Below, one piece after another: positions 8,669-18,780 of a stretch of 64,000 nucleotides of DNA. How positions within the stretch are numbered: the first letter of the stretch is position 1; every line of letters begins with the position of its first letter. The stretch covers positions 1 through 64,000 of the forward strand of contig DGRE01000068.1 of assembly GCA_002389905.1 (NCBI GenBank), given 5' to 3'. The translations under genes were made by a program, and so were the position numbers. The stretch comes from Hungatella sp. UBA4396. GTDB lineage: Bacteria; Bacillota; Clostridia; Lachnospirales; Lachnospiraceae. The notes under the pieces are model-generated. The model did not search any database, was not told the DNA's origin, and saw nothing but the letters and a program-made list of their open reading frames with translations.

Positions 8669-9238
8669 ATGGATCAGAAATTATACGACCTAATTGAGGC
8701 GAGCCCGGTGATCGCAGCCGTCAAGGATATGGAGGGCTTAAATGCCTGCTGCGGAGCGGAGGATGTAAAAGTAGTTTTTGTCCTGTTTGGCGATATCTGC
8801 AATATAGGTTCCATTGTAAAAAGGATCAAGCAGGCAGGAAAGGTTGTGATGGTACATATTGATCTGATTACGGGTCTTAGCAGCAAGGAGATTGCTGTGG
8901 ATTTTATCAAGAATAACACGGAAGTGTACGGAATCATCTCCACTAAGCCTTCGATGATTAAGCGTGCCAAGGAGCTGTCGCTGTACACCATGCTGAGAAT
9001 CTTTATCCTGGATTCCATGGCATTTGAAAATATTGAAAAACAGGTAAATATGGTACGCCCGGATATGATTGAAATTCTGCCGGGGCTGATGCCTAAGATA
9101 ATCCGGCGAGTCAGCCGGCTGGTGAAGGTTCCGGTGATTGCCGGCGGTCTGATTTCCGAGAAAGAAGATGTGATGGCCGCACTGCTGGCGGGAGCCATCT
9201 CCGTATCGTCTACAAATCAGGATGTGTGGAGGCTTTAA
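8669..9238 (+). CDS. glpP: Glycerol-3-phosphate-responsive antiterminator GlpP
   Basis: RNA-binding regulator of glycerol genes, a beta/alpha-barrel protein of the G3P_antiterm family. The 189-residue product shows SPVIAAVKD near the N-terminus, VMVHIDLITGLSSKE, VYGIISTKPSMIKRAKE and the phosphate-loop-like VPVIAGGLISEKEDV near the C-terminus. The start at 8669 (MDQKLYD) is preceded by AAAGGGAGA; an upstream in-frame start at 8561 would translate the leader hairpin and is rejected. It is the first gene of glpP-glpK-glpF-(repeat protein)-dhaKLM. Confidence 0.93.
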   Translation: MDQKLYDLIEASPVIAAVKDMEGLNACCGAEDVKVVFVLFGDICNIGSIVKRIKQAGKVVMVHIDLITGLSSKEIAVDFIKNNTEVYGIISTKPSMIKRAKELSLYTMLRIFILDSMAFENIEKQVNMVRPDMIEILPGLMPKIIRRVSRLVKVPVIAGGLISEKEDVMAALLAGAISVSSTNQDVWRL

Positions 9239-9260
9239 CGGTAATAAATGAGGTAGCTAT

Positions 9261-9284
9261 ACTGTTCTTTTTAGAGAGAACAGT
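9261..9284. repeat. 8-base inverted repeat upstream of glpK
   Basis: ACTGTTCT and AGAACAGT flank an 8-base loop between glpP and glpK, about 48 bases before the glpK start. There is no T-run after it, so it is not a terminator. It may be an mRNA-processing hairpin or a protein-binding site. Confidence 0.5.
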
Positions 9285-9295
9285 TAGTACAATAG

Positions 9296-10828
<1,533 letters not shown>

Positions 10829-10884
10829 TTGCTGCAACGAGAATGTTTCACATAAATCAATAATAAAAAGAGGGGACTACTATT

Positions 10885-11598
10885 ATGTTAGTTTATATTG
10901 CTGAATTTATTGGAACTTGTTTGCTGATATTGTTAGGTGACGGAGTTGTTGCCAATGTAACTCTGAATAAATCGGGTATGAAAGGGGCAGGCTCTATTCA
11001 GATCACCTTTGCCTGGGGTCTTGCGGTTATGCTTCCGGCGTTTATCTTCGGAGCTTCCTCAGGAGCACATTTTAACCCGGCTATTACCATCGCTCTGGCG
11101 ATGGATGGAAGCCTGGCCTGGAGCCTGGTTCCAGGTTATGTCATCGCACAGTTTGCAGGTGCATTTTTAGGCGCATGCCTGGTTTACATCTTGTTTAAGG
11201 ATCAGTTCGACGCGACGGAGTCCGCAGGTACAAAGCTGGGCGTATTCTCAACCGGACCTTCCATACCCAACATGGGCCGCAATATTTTAAGTGAAGCTAT
11301 TGGAACATTTGTCCTGATGTTTGCCATTAAGGGCCTTGCTCAGGCAGGCGCAGTTCCTCCCGGAGTGAGCAACCTTCTGGTCTTTGGAATTATCGTATCC
11401 ATCGGTATGTCTCTGGGCGGTCTGACTGGTTATGCCATCAACCCGGCCCGTGACCTGGGCCCCCGTCTGGCTCATGCAGTTCTGCCTATCAAGGATAAGG
11501 GTGATTCCAACTGGGGTTATGCACCGGTTGTCATTATCGGACCGGTTCTCGGGGCAATTGCAGCAGTGCTTCTGTATGGCGCGATTCCCTGGCAATAA
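10885..11598 (+). CDS. glpF: Glycerol uptake facilitator (aquaglyceroporin)
   Basis: Channel for glycerol diffusion across the membrane. The 237-residue MIP-family protein has the two pore half-helices HFNPAIT (about residue 65) and INPARDLGPR (about residue 185). Asp follows the second NPAR box, which marks glycerol facilitators rather than water-only aquaporins. Six membrane spans are visible. It follows glpK by 56 bases with an AGAGGGGA ribosome site. Confidence 0.95.
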   Translation: MLVYIAEFIGTCLLILLGDGVVANVTLNKSGMKGAGSIQITFAWGLAVMLPAFIFGASSGAHFNPAITIALAMDGSLAWSLVPGYVIAQFAGAFLGACLVYILFKDQFDATESAGTKLGVFSTGPSIPNMGRNILSEAIGTFVLMFAIKGLAQAGAVPPGVSNLLVFGIIVSIGMSLGGLTGYAINPARDLGPRLAHAVLPIKDKGDSNWGYAPVVIIGPVLGAIAAVLLYGAIPWQ

Positions 11599-11724
11599 GA
11601 TACAACCGGCATCTGTGTGTATTTCGGCGGCAAATAAATCCGGCACCGCAAACCACCGGTCATGGCATCTGGTAAAATGAATGAAACTAAGTTGAATCGG
11701 GAAACCAAGAAAGGAGGACAATGC

Positions 11725-11946
11725 ATGGAAAAAAAACAGCTGGATATCACCAATATGAACGGTGTGACGGAGGATGAAGACACAACCTGCGGGCTGAATG
11801 ACATGAACTGTGTCGGCGAAGATGAGGTGAACACCTGCGGATTGAATGACATGAACTGTCTGGGAGAAGATGACGATACAACATGCGGGCTGAATGATAT
11901 GAACTGCCTGGATGAGGAAGAAGAAGAAAAAGAAGAAAAAAAATAA
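11725..11946 (+). CDS. Small acidic protein with three Cys-pair repeats, unknown function
   Basis: 73-residue protein not matching any family I know. From residue 20 it consists of three 16-residue repeats with the core TCGLNDMNC, placing Cys at 22/29, 38/45 and 54/61, joined by acidic linkers (VGEDEV, LGEDDD). Residues 10-20 (NMNGVTEDEDT) look like a fourth, Cys-free copy. The tail is a Glu/Lys run. Codons for the core vary only synonymously among copies, arguing for selection on the peptide. The start at 11725 has AAAGGAGG seven bases upstream; the longer frame from 11662 lacks a ribosome site. There is no signal peptide or membrane segment. It lies inside the glycerol operon, between glpF and dhaK. 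Metal binding, redox or a multi-core peptide precursor are possible; none is shown. Confidence 0.8.
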   Translation: MEKKQLDITNMNGVTEDEDTTCGLNDMNCVGEDEVNTCGLNDMNCLGEDDDTTCGLNDMNCLDEEEEEKEEKK

Positions 11947-11959
11947 AGAGATGCTAACA

Positions 11960-11991
11960 TTCAGAGACTTCTTATGATAGAAGTCTCTGAA
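11960..11991 (+). other. Intra-operon hairpin between the repeat protein and dhaK
   Basis: Perfect 13-base arms TTCAGAGACTTCT and AGAAGTCTCTGAA around TATGAT, without a T-run. It is probably an RNA-processing or 3'-protecting stem that sets different mRNA levels upstream and downstream. Confidence 0.65.
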
Positions 11992-12027
11992 CCGTATATC
12001 AGGAAATTATGAGAAGGGGGTTTCACA

Positions 12028-13014
12028 ATGAAAAAATTCATCAATGATACGGCACTGGTTGAGGAACAGATGATTTTGGGAATGGTAAAGGCATATCCTC
12101 AGTATTTGAAGAAACTGGATTGCGGCAATGTGGTAGTACGCGCCCATAAAAAGGGAGACAAGGTTGCCTTAATCAGCGGCGGCGGCAGCGGTCATGAACC
12201 GGCTCACGGCGGTTTTGTAGGCAAAGGTATGCTGGATGCAGCAGTTGCCGGAGCAGTCTTTACCTCACCGACTCCTGATCAGATTTATGAAGGTATCAAG
12301 GCAATCGCTACAGATGCCGGTGTGCTGATGGTAGTTAAAAATTATACGGGCGATGTCATGAACTTTGAGATGGCTGCCGAGATGGCGGAGATGGAAGGCA
12401 TTCAGGTGGCATACGTGGTAACCAACGACGATGTGGCTGTCAAGGACAGCCTGTATACGGTTGGACGCCGGGGCGTGGCCGGTACTGTTTTCGTACATAA
12501 AATTGCCGGTGCCTTGGCTGAGCAGGGAGCTTCCTTAAGCGAAGTACAGGCCGCAGCACAGAAGGTGATTGACCAGGTTCGTACCATGGGTGCAGCAATT
12601 GAGCCGTGTACTGTGCCGGCAGCAGGAAAACCTGGATTTGAACTGGCAGAGGATGAGATGGAAATCGGCATCGGTATCCATGGCGAGCCGGGAACTCACC
12701 GGGAAGGGCTGAAACCGGCGGATGAGATTGTAGATCTCCTTTTAGAACAAATTCTTGCTGATATTGATTACACCGGCAGCGAAGTGGCAGTAATGATCAA
12801 CGGGGCCGGAGCAACTCCGCTTATGGAACTGTTTATTATCAATAACCACGTTGCAGATGTCCTGAAAGAGAAGAATATCCATGTGTATAAAACCTTTGTG
12901 GGAGAATATATGACTTCCATCGAGATGCAGGGCTTTTCCATCTCACTGCTCCGTCTGGATGATCAGCTAAAGGAGCTTTTAGACGCCCCGGCCGATACAC
13001 CGGCATGGAGATAA
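12028..13014 (+). CDS. dhaK: Dihydroxyacetone kinase subunit DhaK
   Basis: Binds dihydroxyacetone covalently through a histidine and presents it for phosphorylation by DhaL-ADP/ATP. The 328-residue protein shows ISGGGSGHEPAHGGFVGKGMLDAA near residue 50. GIGIHGEPGTHREG near residue 215 carries the substrate-binding His. The C-terminal SISLLRLDDQLKELLDAP is typical. An AGAAGGGGG site precedes the ATG. It heads the three dha genes of this operon, which probably rely on PTS phosphate because dhaM follows. Confidence 0.95.
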   Translation: MKKFINDTALVEEQMILGMVKAYPQYLKKLDCGNVVVRAHKKGDKVALISGGGSGHEPAHGGFVGKGMLDAAVAGAVFTSPTPDQIYEGIKAIATDAGVLMVVKNYTGDVMNFEMAAEMAEMEGIQVAYVVTNDDVAVKDSLYTVGRRGVAGTVFVHKIAGALAEQGASLSEVQAAAQKVIDQVRTMGAAIEPCTVPAAGKPGFELAEDEMEIGIGIHGEPGTHREGLKPADEIVDLLLEQILADIDYTGSEVAVMINGAGATPLMELFIINNHVADVLKEKNIHVYKTFVGEYMTSIEMQGFSISLLRLDDQLKELLDAPADTPAWR

Positions 13015-13037
13015 TATATACGGAAAGGTGATGCAGC

Positions 13038-13664
13038 ATGGCAGACAGCAGTAAAGTAATCGAGATTCTCAAAGCAATCGGGCACTGCATGGCGGAGCAT
13101 AAGGAGGAGCTGACGGCGCTGGATCAGCCCATTGGCGACAGTGATCACGGCATTAATCTGTCCCGGGGCTTTGAAGCGGTTGAAAAGAAGCTTCCGGAAC
13201 TGGCCGGGAAAGACATCGGAACCATCTTAAAAACAGTGGGGATGACCCTGGTCTCCACCGTTGGAGGGGCATCCGGTCCGCTTTACGGTTCAGCTTATAT
13301 GAAGGCCGGTATGGCTTTGGCGGGAAAAAACGAAATGGATCAGAAGGATTTTCTGGAAATGATGAAGGCGGCCTCCGATGCCGTAATGCAGCGGGGCAAG
13401 GCGGTTGCCGGAGAGGCGACCATGCTTGACGCCATGCTTCCGGCACTGAAAGCCATGGAGGAAGCCGACGCTGCCGGAGCCTCAGCTAAGGATATGCTGG
13501 ATGCGGGTGTGCAGGCTGCCTGGGCCGGCACGAACCACACAAAGGATCTGATCGCTACCAAGGGACGGGCCAGCTATGTGGGCGAACGGGGGCTGGGGCA
13601 TCAGGACCCCGGTGCAACGTCATTTTCCTATATGCTTGAAACGGCTGCCCGGTGGAAAGGATAA
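13038..13664 (+). CDS. dhaL: Dihydroxyacetone kinase subunit DhaL
   Basis: ADP-binding subunit that transfers phosphate to dihydroxyacetone on DhaK. The 208-residue helical-barrel protein has the Mg-ADP aspartates in LDQPIGDSDHGINLSRGF (about residues 28-45). GGASGPLYGSAYMKAG (about 77) and the C-terminal SYVGERGLGHQDPGATSF complete the family signature. It lies 23 bases after dhaK; the stop is five bases before the dhaM ATG. Confidence 0.94.
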   Translation: MADSSKVIEILKAIGHCMAEHKEELTALDQPIGDSDHGINLSRGFEAVEKKLPELAGKDIGTILKTVGMTLVSTVGGASGPLYGSAYMKAGMALAGKNEMDQKDFLEMMKAASDAVMQRGKAVAGEATMLDAMLPALKAMEEADAAGASAKDMLDAGVQAAWAGTNHTKDLIATKGRASYVGERGLGHQDPGATSFSYMLETAARWKG

Positions 13665-13669
13665 GAAGA

Positions 13670-14050
13670 ATGGTTGGGATTGTAATTGTTTCACACAGTG
13701 AAGAGCTGGCAAAAAGCGTGGTGGGACTGACCACCATGATGGCACCGGATGCAAAAATTGCGCCGGCGGGTGGTCTGGAAGACGGCAGTTTCGGCACAAG
13801 TTTTGAGAAGATTGAGACAGCCATCCAGTCGGTGTATTCCGATGACGGAGTGCTGGTGCTGATGGATATGGGCAGTGCGGTAATGACCACCGAGATGGTG
13901 ATAGAGACCATGGAGGACATGAAAGTGGCAATGGTGGATTGCCCGCTGGTTGAGGGGGCCGTGGTAGCGACCATTGATGCGGCCGCCGGAATGGATTTTG
14001 ACAGTATCCGGCAGGCACTTTCTTCTGTTGCGTCATCAAATAAGTTTTAA
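13670..14050 (+). CDS. dhaM: PTS phosphocarrier subunit DhaM (EIIA domain only)
   Basis: Passes phosphate from the PTS (HPr) to the nucleotide bound in DhaL. The 126-residue protein is a mannose-type EIIA domain with the phosphorylated His9 in VGIVIVSHSEELAKS and the VLVLMDMGSAVMT motif. The HPr-like and EI-like domains fused to DhaM in enterobacteria are absent, as is usual in Firmicutes. The ATG at 13670 has GGAAAGGATAAGA upstream; a GTG at 13652 inside dhaL is less likely. It is the last gene before a terminator. Confidence 0.92.
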   Translation: MVGIVIVSHSEELAKSVVGLTTMMAPDAKIAPAGGLEDGSFGTSFEKIETAIQSVYSDDGVLVLMDMGSAVMTTEMVIETMEDMKVAMVDCPLVEGAVVATIDAAAGMDFDSIRQALSSVASSNKF

Positions 14051-14099
14051 GTAAATCTGTGATAGCATTTTATACAAAATCCTCCTAATAAACAGCATG

Positions 14100-14146
14100 A
14101 AAATGCGCCTTGAAACAGCTTCTAAAGCTTAGTCAAGACGCATTTT
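14100..14146. terminator. Terminator after dhaM, usable from both sides
   Basis: Arms around AAAATGCG-CTTGA and TCAAG-CGCATTTT enclose a loop of about 20 bases, ending in TTTTTT on the plus strand. It separates dhaM from the convergent GH13-like gene. Confidence 0.75.
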
Positions 14147-14153
14147 TTGTGCA

Positions 14154-16016
14154 CTATTTTCCGGTAACTCTATTCTGCGGCAGCCCCTTAAATACCACAA
14201 TCGTCCTGGGAAGCACCATAAACCGTTTCCCTTCTGCTGCAGGCCCCGCAGTTTCTTCATACATGCCGTTGACTTCATTTCTGTCCGTATGGAAAACCAC
14301 ATGCCACTGCTCCCCCTTGGGAACGGTGGGAAGATCAAATTCGTGAGGCTCCCAGTGCATATTATAAACCACGTAAAAATGGCTGTCCCTGGTCCCATCG
14401 GCCTTTTTTCCATAGTCTCCGCAGTAGAAAACCCCAAGCTGTCTTCGAAAATTTTCAAATTCCGGGCGCCATGCCTGTACACCGTGATAAGACATATCAG
14501 GAAGTCCGCAGGACAGATAATCCATGATTCTGGGCTCCTCAGGTCTATGAAATATAGGATGAGCCTTTCGGAAAGCGATCACTGCCTTTACAAAGTCAAA
14601 GAGATCCTTATTTGTCTTTTTTAAATTCCAGTTGATCCAGGACACCTCATTATCCTGACAGTAAGCGTTGTTATTGCCTGACTGGGAATTGCCAAACTCA
14701 TCTCCTGCCATAATAAGGGGAGTTCCCTGACTTAAAAACAGGAGCAAAAATGCATTGCGAAGCTGCTTTTTCCGAAGCTCCACCACCTTTTTCCGCTTGG
14801 TCGGACCCTCTACCCCGCAATTCCAGGAATAGTTTACGTCACTTCCATCCTTGTTGTTCTCTCCGTTTGCATCATTGTGCTTCATATCATAGGAAACCAT
14901 GTCCATCATGGTGAAGCCATTGGTATTGGCCATATAGTGAATGACGCCGAAATCAGCAGGATTTCTCCGGGTCCGGTAGGCCAGGGCCTTCATCTGGTCC
15001 TCATCTCCCTTAAGCACCCGTCTCATATCGATCATGAACCCGTCGTTATATTCCCCTAAATGCTTTACTTTTCCACCTGGAATCTCACCCCAGTGATCTG
15101 CCAGCAGCTTGATTCTGCTTAAATAAGGGTCCCGGCCCAGCAGCTCCAGGGGAGGTGCCCCTGTAAGCCGCAGTCCATCTACGTGAAATTCCTCCGCCCA
15201 GAACCGGACCGCATCTAGAACAAATGCCGGAGATTCATTTCCTGTAAAGAAAAGCTCAGGAATCACCTCAATTCCTTCTTGATGAAGCGCCTTGACCAGA
15301 CCTTTAAACTCCAGATCAGGAGTCTTTTCCTTGCCTGAACCATAGGAAGCCTTGGGAGCAAAGTAAAATCCCCGCCCATATCCCCAATAATTTAATTTTC
15401 CTGCAGGCTTATCCACATGATAAGGGGCTCCAGGTGTGTATTCCTGCATAATGACCTCGGAAAACTCATTGACCGGCATCAGCTCCACTGCCGTAATGCC
15501 CAATTCTTTCAAATAGGGAATCTTCTCCCGTATACCCTGAAACGTCCCTTTATTCTTTACCCCGGAGGAGGAATGCTTTGTAAATCCCCTCACATGGAGA
15601 CGGTAGATCACGCTGTCTTCATAAGGAATCTGAGGAAGCTTATCCTCTCCCCAGTCAAATTCCGGAAATTCCACGGGAGACCTTAATATCCTGGAAGCTT
15701 GTTCCAAATCTCCCCAGACCTCCCGCCCGGTAAACCGTCTTCCGTAAGGGTCGGCAAATGGTTTTCCATCAATTTCAAAGCAGTATTCCAGGCCGTCAAA
15801 ATTATCTCCTAAAAGGGCCATGCTCCACACATCGCCTCTTCTGTACTCCTTGGGAAATGAAAGAGCCTGAACCGGTTTTTCCCCTCCCTTTTTGAATAAA
15901 AGAACCCGGCACACCTCTCCCTCTGCGGCGACGCAGAAATGAATTCCGCCATGAATGTTAGAAAGTCCCATGGGATACCCCCGTACCTCATGTTTTGCTG
16001 TCTTGTACTGTTCCAT
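14154..16016 (-). CDS. GlgX/pullulanase-like GH13 protein with catalytic residues lost
   Basis: 620-residue homologue of glycogen debranching enzymes: N-terminal CBM48-like beta domain (residues 1-125), TIM barrel and C-terminal domain. Long conserved blocks remain, such as KHNDANGENNKDG, NYSWNCGVEGPTKRKKV and MAGDEFGNSQSGNNNAYCQD. The GH13 catalytic triad does not. The nucleophile Asp of GFRxD is Thr285 (GLRLT), the acid/base Glu is Asp307 (LADHWG), and the transition-state Asp of SHDG is Asn366 (NTNG). Region I DVVxNH is also altered (ELFFTG). I checked these codons in the DNA. The frame is intact and starts after GGAGG. It is probably a non-hydrolytic glucan-binding or regulatory protein; debranching activity is unlikely. 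Confidence 0.85.
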   Translation of the reverse strand: MEQYKTAKHEVRGYPMGLSNIHGGIHFCVAAEGEVCRVLLFKKGGEKPVQALSFPKEYRRGDVWSMALLGDNFDGLEYCFEIDGKPFADPYGRRFTGREVWGDLEQASRILRSPVEFPEFDWGEDKLPQIPYEDSVIYRLHVRGFTKHSSSGVKNKGTFQGIREKIPYLKELGITAVELMPVNEFSEVIMQEYTPGAPYHVDKPAGKLNYWGYGRGFYFAPKASYGSGKEKTPDLEFKGLVKALHQEGIEVIPELFFTGNESPAFVLDAVRFWAEEFHVDGLRLTGAPPLELLGRDPYLSRIKLLADHWGEIPGGKVKHLGEYNDGFMIDMRRVLKGDEDQMKALAYRTRRNPADFGVIHYMANTNGFTMMDMVSYDMKHNDANGENNKDGSDVNYSWNCGVEGPTKRKKVVELRKKQLRNAFLLLFLSQGTPLIMAGDEFGNSQSGNNNAYCQDNEVSWINWNLKKTNKDLFDFVKAVIAFRKAHPIFHRPEEPRIMDYLSCGLPDMSYHGVQAWRPEFENFRRQLGVFYCGDYGKKADGTRDSHFYVVYNMHWEPHEFDLPTVPKGEQWHVVFHTDRNEVNGMYEETAGPAAEGKRFMVLPRTIVVFKGLPQNRVTGK

Positions 16017-16066
16017 ATTTCTTACCTCCGCCTTTGGTTCGATTCAGGGAATGCCTTTGTTATCAG

Positions 16067-17878
16067 TTACTGATTTTCAATCTGTTCTGCCAGATCATTT
16101 AAGTACATCCACCGCTCCATCTTCTCTTCCAGAAGCCGCTCCTGCTCTGTCTTTTCTTCCATCAGAGCATTCAGCTTGCTGTAATTGGAGGCAGCTTCTG
16201 CTATTTGCCCGTCAAGCGCCTGGATCTTTTCCTCCAGAGCAGCTATGTCCTCTTCGATGGTATCCCATTCCTTCTGTTCTTTATAAGAAAACTTAAGCTT
16301 CCGCTCTCCTCTTGGCTTTTCCCGGTTCTTTTTCACCTCTTCTTCAGACTTTTTCCCCGGTTCCTCCTGCCCTGGAAGTCCATCGGGATATTTGGCCTGA
16401 AAGGCCGCCTGATAGTCCGTATATCCGCCTTCATACTGGGTTACTTCCCCCTGTCCCTCAAAGGCAAATATCCGCCGGACCACCCGGTCTAAGAAATACC
16501 GGTCATGGGAAACGGCAACCACAATTCCCGGAAAGCTGTCCAGATAATCTTCTAAAATAGTCAGGGTCTGGATGTCCAGGTCATTGGTGGGCTCGTCCAA
16601 TAAAAGCACGTTCGGTGCTTCCATCAGAATCCGAAGGAGGTAAAGCCTTCTCTTCTCCCCTCCCGACAGTTTTTCCACCAAGGTATACTGAACCTGCGGG
16701 GGAAATAAAAACCGTTCCAGCATCTGGGATGCGCTGATGCTTCCGTCCTTTGTCTTTACATACTCAGCCGCATTCTTAATATAATCAATGACCTTCAGAC
16801 TGCCGTCCATGTCTTCGCTTTCCTGGGAAAAATATCCCATTTTCACAGTCTGTCCCACGGTGACAGTCCCGGAATCCGGCTCCAGCCAGCCTGCAACGAT
16901 CTTCATTAAAGTGGATTTTCCCGTTCCGTTAGGCCCAATAATTCCAATGCGGTCATTTTTGAGGAAAATATAGGTGAAATCCTTCATCAGCACCTTTTCC
17001 CCATAAGCCTTTGAGATTCCCTCCAGCTCCACAGTGGTCCGCCCAAGACGGCTTGCAACGGAATCCAGTTCAACGGTCTGGTCAAACTCCAGTCCCTTCT
17101 GGTCCCGGAGAGCTTCGTACCTCTGGATGTGGGCTTTCTGTTTGGTGGATCTGGCCCTGGCCCCTCTCTGCATCCACTCCAGCTCTACCCTGAGAATGGA
17201 CTGGCGCTTCCGCTCCGCCGCCACTGCCATGTCCAGACGCTCTGCCTTCAGATTTAAATACCCTCCATAATTCGCCTGATAGCTGTAAAGCTTTCCCCTA
17301 TCCAGCTCTACAATCCGGTTGGTAACGCTGTCCAGGAAATACCGGTCATGGGTTACCATTAAAAGGGCTCCCTTAAAGCGGCGAAGATAATCTTCCAGCC
17401 AGTCCGCCATGGTGCTGTCCAAGTGGTTGGTAGGCTCGTCAAGAACCAATATATCTGCAGTGGACAGCAAAACACTGACTAATGCCACCCTTTTTTTCTG
17501 ACCTCCGGAAAGGGTTTCCACCTTGGAGTCAAAGTCTGTAAAACCCAGCTTGGTCAGCATGGTCTTGGCCTGGCTTTCCATGTCCCAAACATGCCCATGG
17601 CCTTCATTTTCCCGGACAATGCTTTGGAGTATGGTATCTCCCGCCTGAAATTCCGGGTTTTGGGAGAGGAAGCGGATATCTAAGTTCCTGCCCTTTACTA
17701 CTTTTCCCTCATCAGGCTCTTCAAGTCCCGCCACGATCCGCAGCAGAGTGGATTTTCCCGTTCCGTTAATGCCGATTAAGCCGATCTTCTCCCCTTCGTT
17801 GATGCTGAAGCTGGTATCGTCAAACAGTAACCGTTCTGTATATGATTTTGTCAAATGGTCAATAGTCAGTAAATTCAT
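16067..17878 (-). CDS. ABC-F ATPase, Uup/YfmR-like
   Basis: Cytosolic protein with two ABC ATPase domains and no membrane span, of the ABC-F family that acts on ribosomes. Walker A motifs are GINGTGKST (about residue 36) and GPNGTGKST (about 318). Signatures are LSGGQKKRVAL and LSGGEKRRLYL, and each domain has a DEPTNHLD/DEPTNDLD Walker B. The roughly 80 C-terminal residues form a charged coiled coil (EDIAALEEKIQALDGQIAEA), the mark of the Uup/YfmR group. The 603-residue length fits. The ribosome site is weak (GAGAAG). A role in translation on difficult sequences is family knowledge, not visible here. Confidence 0.9.
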   Translation of the reverse strand: MNLLTIDHLTKSYTERLLFDDTSFSINEGEKIGLIGINGTGKSTLLRIVAGLEEPDEGKVVKGRNLDIRFLSQNPEFQAGDTILQSIVRENEGHGHVWDMESQAKTMLTKLGFTDFDSKVETLSGGQKKRVALVSVLLSTADILVLDEPTNHLDSTMADWLEDYLRRFKGALLMVTHDRYFLDSVTNRIVELDRGKLYSYQANYGGYLNLKAERLDMAVAAERKRQSILRVELEWMQRGARARSTKQKAHIQRYEALRDQKGLEFDQTVELDSVASRLGRTTVELEGISKAYGEKVLMKDFTYIFLKNDRIGIIGPNGTGKSTLMKIVAGWLEPDSGTVTVGQTVKMGYFSQESEDMDGSLKVIDYIKNAAEYVKTKDGSISASQMLERFLFPPQVQYTLVEKLSGGEKRRLYLLRILMEAPNVLLLDEPTNDLDIQTLTILEDYLDSFPGIVVAVSHDRYFLDRVVRRIFAFEGQGEVTQYEGGYTDYQAAFQAKYPDGLPGQEEPGKKSEEEVKKNREKPRGERKLKFSYKEQKEWDTIEEDIAALEEKIQALDGQIAEAASNYSKLNALMEEKTEQERLLEEKMERWMYLNDLAEQIENQ

Positions 17879-17909
17879 TGCTTCTCTTTTTCTCCTGTCT
17901 CGTTCTGCC

Positions 17910-17952
17910 GGATTACCAATGATACTGGATTACCAGTTCTACCGGATTACCA
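17910..17952. repeat. Triplicated GGATTACCA at the xth 3' end
   Basis: GGATTACCA occurs at 17910, 17927 and 17944, a 17-base period, with similar spacers. The last copy lies in the final codons (ELVIR) of the exonuclease gene, so the two outer copies probably arose by local duplication past the stop codon. Confidence 0.6.
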
Positions 17953-18694
17953 GCTCCACCGGGCAATGGTCGGAGCCCAGTACTTCCGTATGGATGGATG
18001 CGCTTTCCAGCCTGTCCTTTAAGCTTTCTGAAACGCAGAAATAGTCAATGCGCCACCCTGCATTTTTCTGTCTGGCGCTGAACCGGTAGGACCACCAGGA
18101 ATAGATTCCTTCCTGATCCGGGTAGAAATGGCGGAAGGTATCAATAAAGCCATTTTCCAGAAGGCTGGTAAACTTCGCCCGCTCTTCATCGGTAAAGCCT
18201 GCATTTTTCCGGTTGGTCTTGGGGTTTTTCAAGTCAATTTCCTTGTGGGCAACGTTTAAATCGCCGCAGATAATTACCGGCTTTTTCTCTTCCAGCTTCT
18301 TTAAATAGGAAAGAAATGCCTCTTCCCATGTCATACGGTAGGGAAGGCGGGCCAATTCATTCTGGGAATTGGGAGTATAGCAGGTAACCACATAGTACTC
18401 CGGAAATTCCGCTGCAATGACTCTTCCTTCTTGATCATGTTCCTCAATACCGATTCCATAAGCCACTGATATAGGCTCTTCCTTTGTAAATATGGCTGTT
18501 CCCGAATAGCCTTTCTTCACCGCATAGTTCCAGTACTGGTGATAGCCCGGCAGGTCAAGGTTGATCTGTCCTTCCTGCAGCTTGCTTTCCTGAATACAGA
18601 AAACATCTGCATCCATCTCTTTAAAATAATCCAAAAAGCCTTTCTCCACACAGGCACGAAGGCCGTTTACATTCCAGGAAATCATTTTTTTCAT
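17939..18694 (-). CDS. xth: Exodeoxyribonuclease III / AP endonuclease
   Basis: Base-excision repair enzyme that cuts at abasic sites and has 3' exonuclease activity. The 251-residue protein begins [18 protein letters not shown] and has CIQESKLQ (metal Glu), [19 protein letters not shown] (catalytic Asp and Asn), WRIDYFCVS and the C-terminal SDHCPVEL with the catalytic His. All key residues are present. The start at 18694 has GAGGTG six bases upstream; upstream in-frame codons are not used. Confidence 0.95.
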   Translation of the reverse strand: MKKMISWNVNGLRACVEKGFLDYFKEMDADVFCIQESKLQEGQINLDLPGYHQYWNYAVKKGYSGTAIFTKEEPISVAYGIGIEEHDQEGRVIAAEFPEYYVVTCYTPNSQNELARLPYRMTWEEAFLSYLKKLEEKKPVIICGDLNVAHKEIDLKNPKTNRKNAGFTDEERAKFTSLLENGFIDTFRHFYPDQEGIYSWWSYRFSARQKNAGWRIDYFCVSESLKDRLESASIHTEVLGSDHCPVELVIR

Positions 18695-18780
18695 CGTCAT
18701 CACCTCAAAATTAAAGATAGAAATAGTATACCATTTTCCCATTGATTAGAAAAGGGCTGAATGTTCTTAGTTTTTAGCTA

